This document shows, piece after piece, positions 6,363 through 7,280 of a stretch of DNA of 7,280 bases. How positions within the stretch are numbered: the first letter of the stretch is position 1; each line of letters begins with the position of its first letter. A program made the position numbers and the translations under genes. The DNA is from Gammaproteobacteria bacterium. Lineage in GTDB: Bacteria; Pseudomonadota; Gammaproteobacteria; CAJXQU01. The notes under the pieces were generated by a model, which was not told the DNA's origin, made no database searches, and saw nothing but the letters and a program-made list of their open reading frames with translations. Location: NCBI GenBank assembly GCA_026984275.1, contig JALSSM010000424.1, forward strand, positions 1 through 7,280, in the 5' to 3' direction.

Positions 6363-6929
6363 TTATTTAGCGACCACCACCATGGCTGGTCGAATTAATC
6401 GATCATTCAATTTATAACCTTTTTGCATCACTTCAATCACAGTGCCAGATTCCACATCGGGACTTTCGACCATCGTCATGGCCTGATGCAGCTCCGGATC
6501 AAATTTTTCACTCACTGGATCGATTTCTTCTACACCACATTTCTCCAATGCATTTGAAAATGATTTTAAAGTCAACTCCATGCCTTCTACCAGACTCTTA
6601 ACATCAGCCTGATCTGAGGCATTGAGTCCCAGTTCAAGACTATCCTTAACTGGCAGGAATTCATTCACGAGTTTTTCTACTGAATATTTATGTGCACTTT
6701 CAACATCTTTCACCGCACGTTTTCGTACGTTTTCGGTTTCAGCCTGAGCACGCAAGGCGATCTCCCAGTTCTCATCGGCTTTCTTCTGAGCTTCTTCGAG
6801 TTGCTGTTGCAGACTTTCAAGTTCACCTTTCGGCCCACCTGATTCTTCACTTTTCATTGCTTCTTCCTGAAGAATTTCTTCGGTTGGATCTTTTAACTGC
6901 TCATTTAAAGGATCGTTGTCATTAGTCAT
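6363..6929 (-). CDS. grpE: GrpE, nucleotide exchange factor of DnaK
   Basis: GrpE is a dimer that opens the DnaK nucleotide cleft to release ADP and acts as a thermosensor in the folding cycle. The 188 residues have an acidic, disordered N-terminus (1-35), a long coiled-coil helix (about 36-90) holding RAQAETENVRKR (60-71), and the C-terminal beta domain with FDPELHQAM (143-151) and the ending KGYKLNDRLIRPAMVVVAK. Length is close to the 197 residues of E. coli. The ATG at 6929 is chosen as the first in-frame start; GGAG lies 12 bases upstream, which is rather far, within a small inverted repeat. The N-terminus is poorly conserved in this family, so a slightly different start cannot be excluded. 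The gene lies 46 bases after hrcA and before dnaK. Confidence 0.96.
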   Translation of the reverse strand: MTNDNDPLNEQLKDPTEEILQEEAMKSEESGGPKGELESLQQQLEEAQKKADENWEIALRAQAETENVRKRAVKDVESAHKYSVEKLVNEFLPVKDSLELGLNASDQADVKSLVEGMELTLKSFSNALEKCGVEEIDPVSEKFDPELHQAMTMVESPDVESGTVIEVMQKGYKLNDRLIRPAMVVVAK

Positions 6930-6937
6930 TTGTTAAC

Positions 6938-6953
6938 TTGTCTCCAGTGACAA
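6938..6953 (-). other. Small inverted repeat around the grpE ribosome site
   Basis: TTGTC (6938-6942) and GACAA (6949-6953) could pair in the mRNA. In the minus-strand RNA the GGAG sequence lies partly in the 6-base loop and partly in the stem. Five base pairs are weak and may be chance. Confidence 0.25.
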
Positions 6954-6975
6954 AAAATAATTATCTATATAGGTT

Positions 6976-7280
6976 CTAATTCAGCGATTTCAAGGTCGAT
7001 CCAAGAATTTTTGCTGTGACATCAACAATCGGGATCACCTTTTCATAGGACATTCGTGTTGGACCGATAATCCCAAGTACACCAAGAACTTCACCGTCAG
7101 CCTCATAAGTTGAGGTGACGATACTACAATCATCCAATGCCTCATAGCCGGATTCTTCACCGATAAATAGTTGTATTCCCTGTCCTTCCAGCGCCTGATC
7201 AAGCAGGTGTAGAATATCCTGCTTATGGTTAAAGGCTTCAAATAACTGGCGCAGCTTATCAATATCAGACAACTGGCCTT
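6976..7280 (-). CDS. hrcA: HrcA heat-shock repressor, C-terminal part (cut by window edge)
   Basis: HrcA is a dimeric repressor that binds CIRCE operators and needs GroEL to stay active, so it releases heat-shock genes when GroEL is occupied. Only the last 101 or so codons are here; a full protein is about 340-350 residues, so the winged-helix DNA-binding part lies beyond the right edge. The visible part carries the family hallmarks LDQALEGQGIQLFIGEE, a central STYEADGEVLGVLGIIGP segment, and GPTRMSYEKVIPIVD near the end. The frame is open to the window edge, and the TTG at 7272 is an internal Leu codon (GQLSDIDKL), not a start. It is the first visible gene of the hrcA-grpE-dnaK-dnaJ series. 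No CIRCE operator is seen inside this window, as expected if it precedes hrcA. Confidence 0.93.
   Translation of the reverse strand, partial: GQLSDIDKLRQLFEAFNHKQDILHLLDQALEGQGIQLFIGEESGYEALDDCSIVTSTYEADGEVLGVLGIIGPTRMSYEKVIPIVDVTAKILGSTLKSLN

Noticed and set aside
6349..6363. Inverted repeat AACTTT-TCC-AAAGTT after grpE as a terminator
   Set aside because: The stem has only six AT-rich pairs, a 3-base loop and no U-tract; too weak to call.
7035..7262. Overlapping minus-strand frame within hrcA
   Set aside because: It is out of frame with the clear HrcA C-terminal reading and has no family features.

Overview
The window comes from a gammaproteobacterium of moderate GC that can respire nitrate. 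This rests on an E. coli-style start of a periplasmic nitrate reductase operon (napF-napD), on dapB following dnaJ, and on a sigma-32 (RpoH) type promoter before dnaK. It is not enteric-like, because the chaperone genes lie in the order hrcA-grpE-dnaK-dnaJ with an HrcA repressor gene, which E. coli lacks. I cannot name the genus from the sequence alone.

Left part (1-934): napF and napD run leftwards on the minus strand and leave the window where napA would be expected. The 184-base gap before the porin gene holds two FNR-type palindromes, one perfect and one with a single mismatch. Each is centred 41.5 bases upstream of a plausible start of transcription, one for napF and the other for the divergent porin. 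The layout is nearly mirror-symmetric and suggests anaerobic co-induction of both units by one FNR/DNR-type regulator.

Middle (935-2298): one plus-strand gene codes for a 431-residue outer-membrane beta-barrel protein with a signal peptide and a C-terminal Phe. It begins with GTG and ends at a perfect 14-bp hairpin that also serves the converging dapB gene.

Right part (2299-7280): a minus-strand series reads hrcA (3' end only), grpE, dnaK, dnaJ, dapB. A dnaK-type heat-shock promoter sits in the grpE-dnaK gap. Two tandem hairpins fill the dnaK-dnaJ gap. dapB, a lysine and cell-wall biosynthesis gene, begins only 24 bases after dnaJ and so probably rides on the chaperone transcript. GrpE, DnaK and DnaJ form one folding machine, and HrcA would repress its expression from CIRCE sites outside this window.

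The coding content is of known families; I see no mobile element, CRISPR array, tRNA or rRNA. The points most worth following are the paired FNR sites linking nap to a porin of unknown specificity, and the apparent double (HrcA plus RpoH) control of the chaperone cluster.
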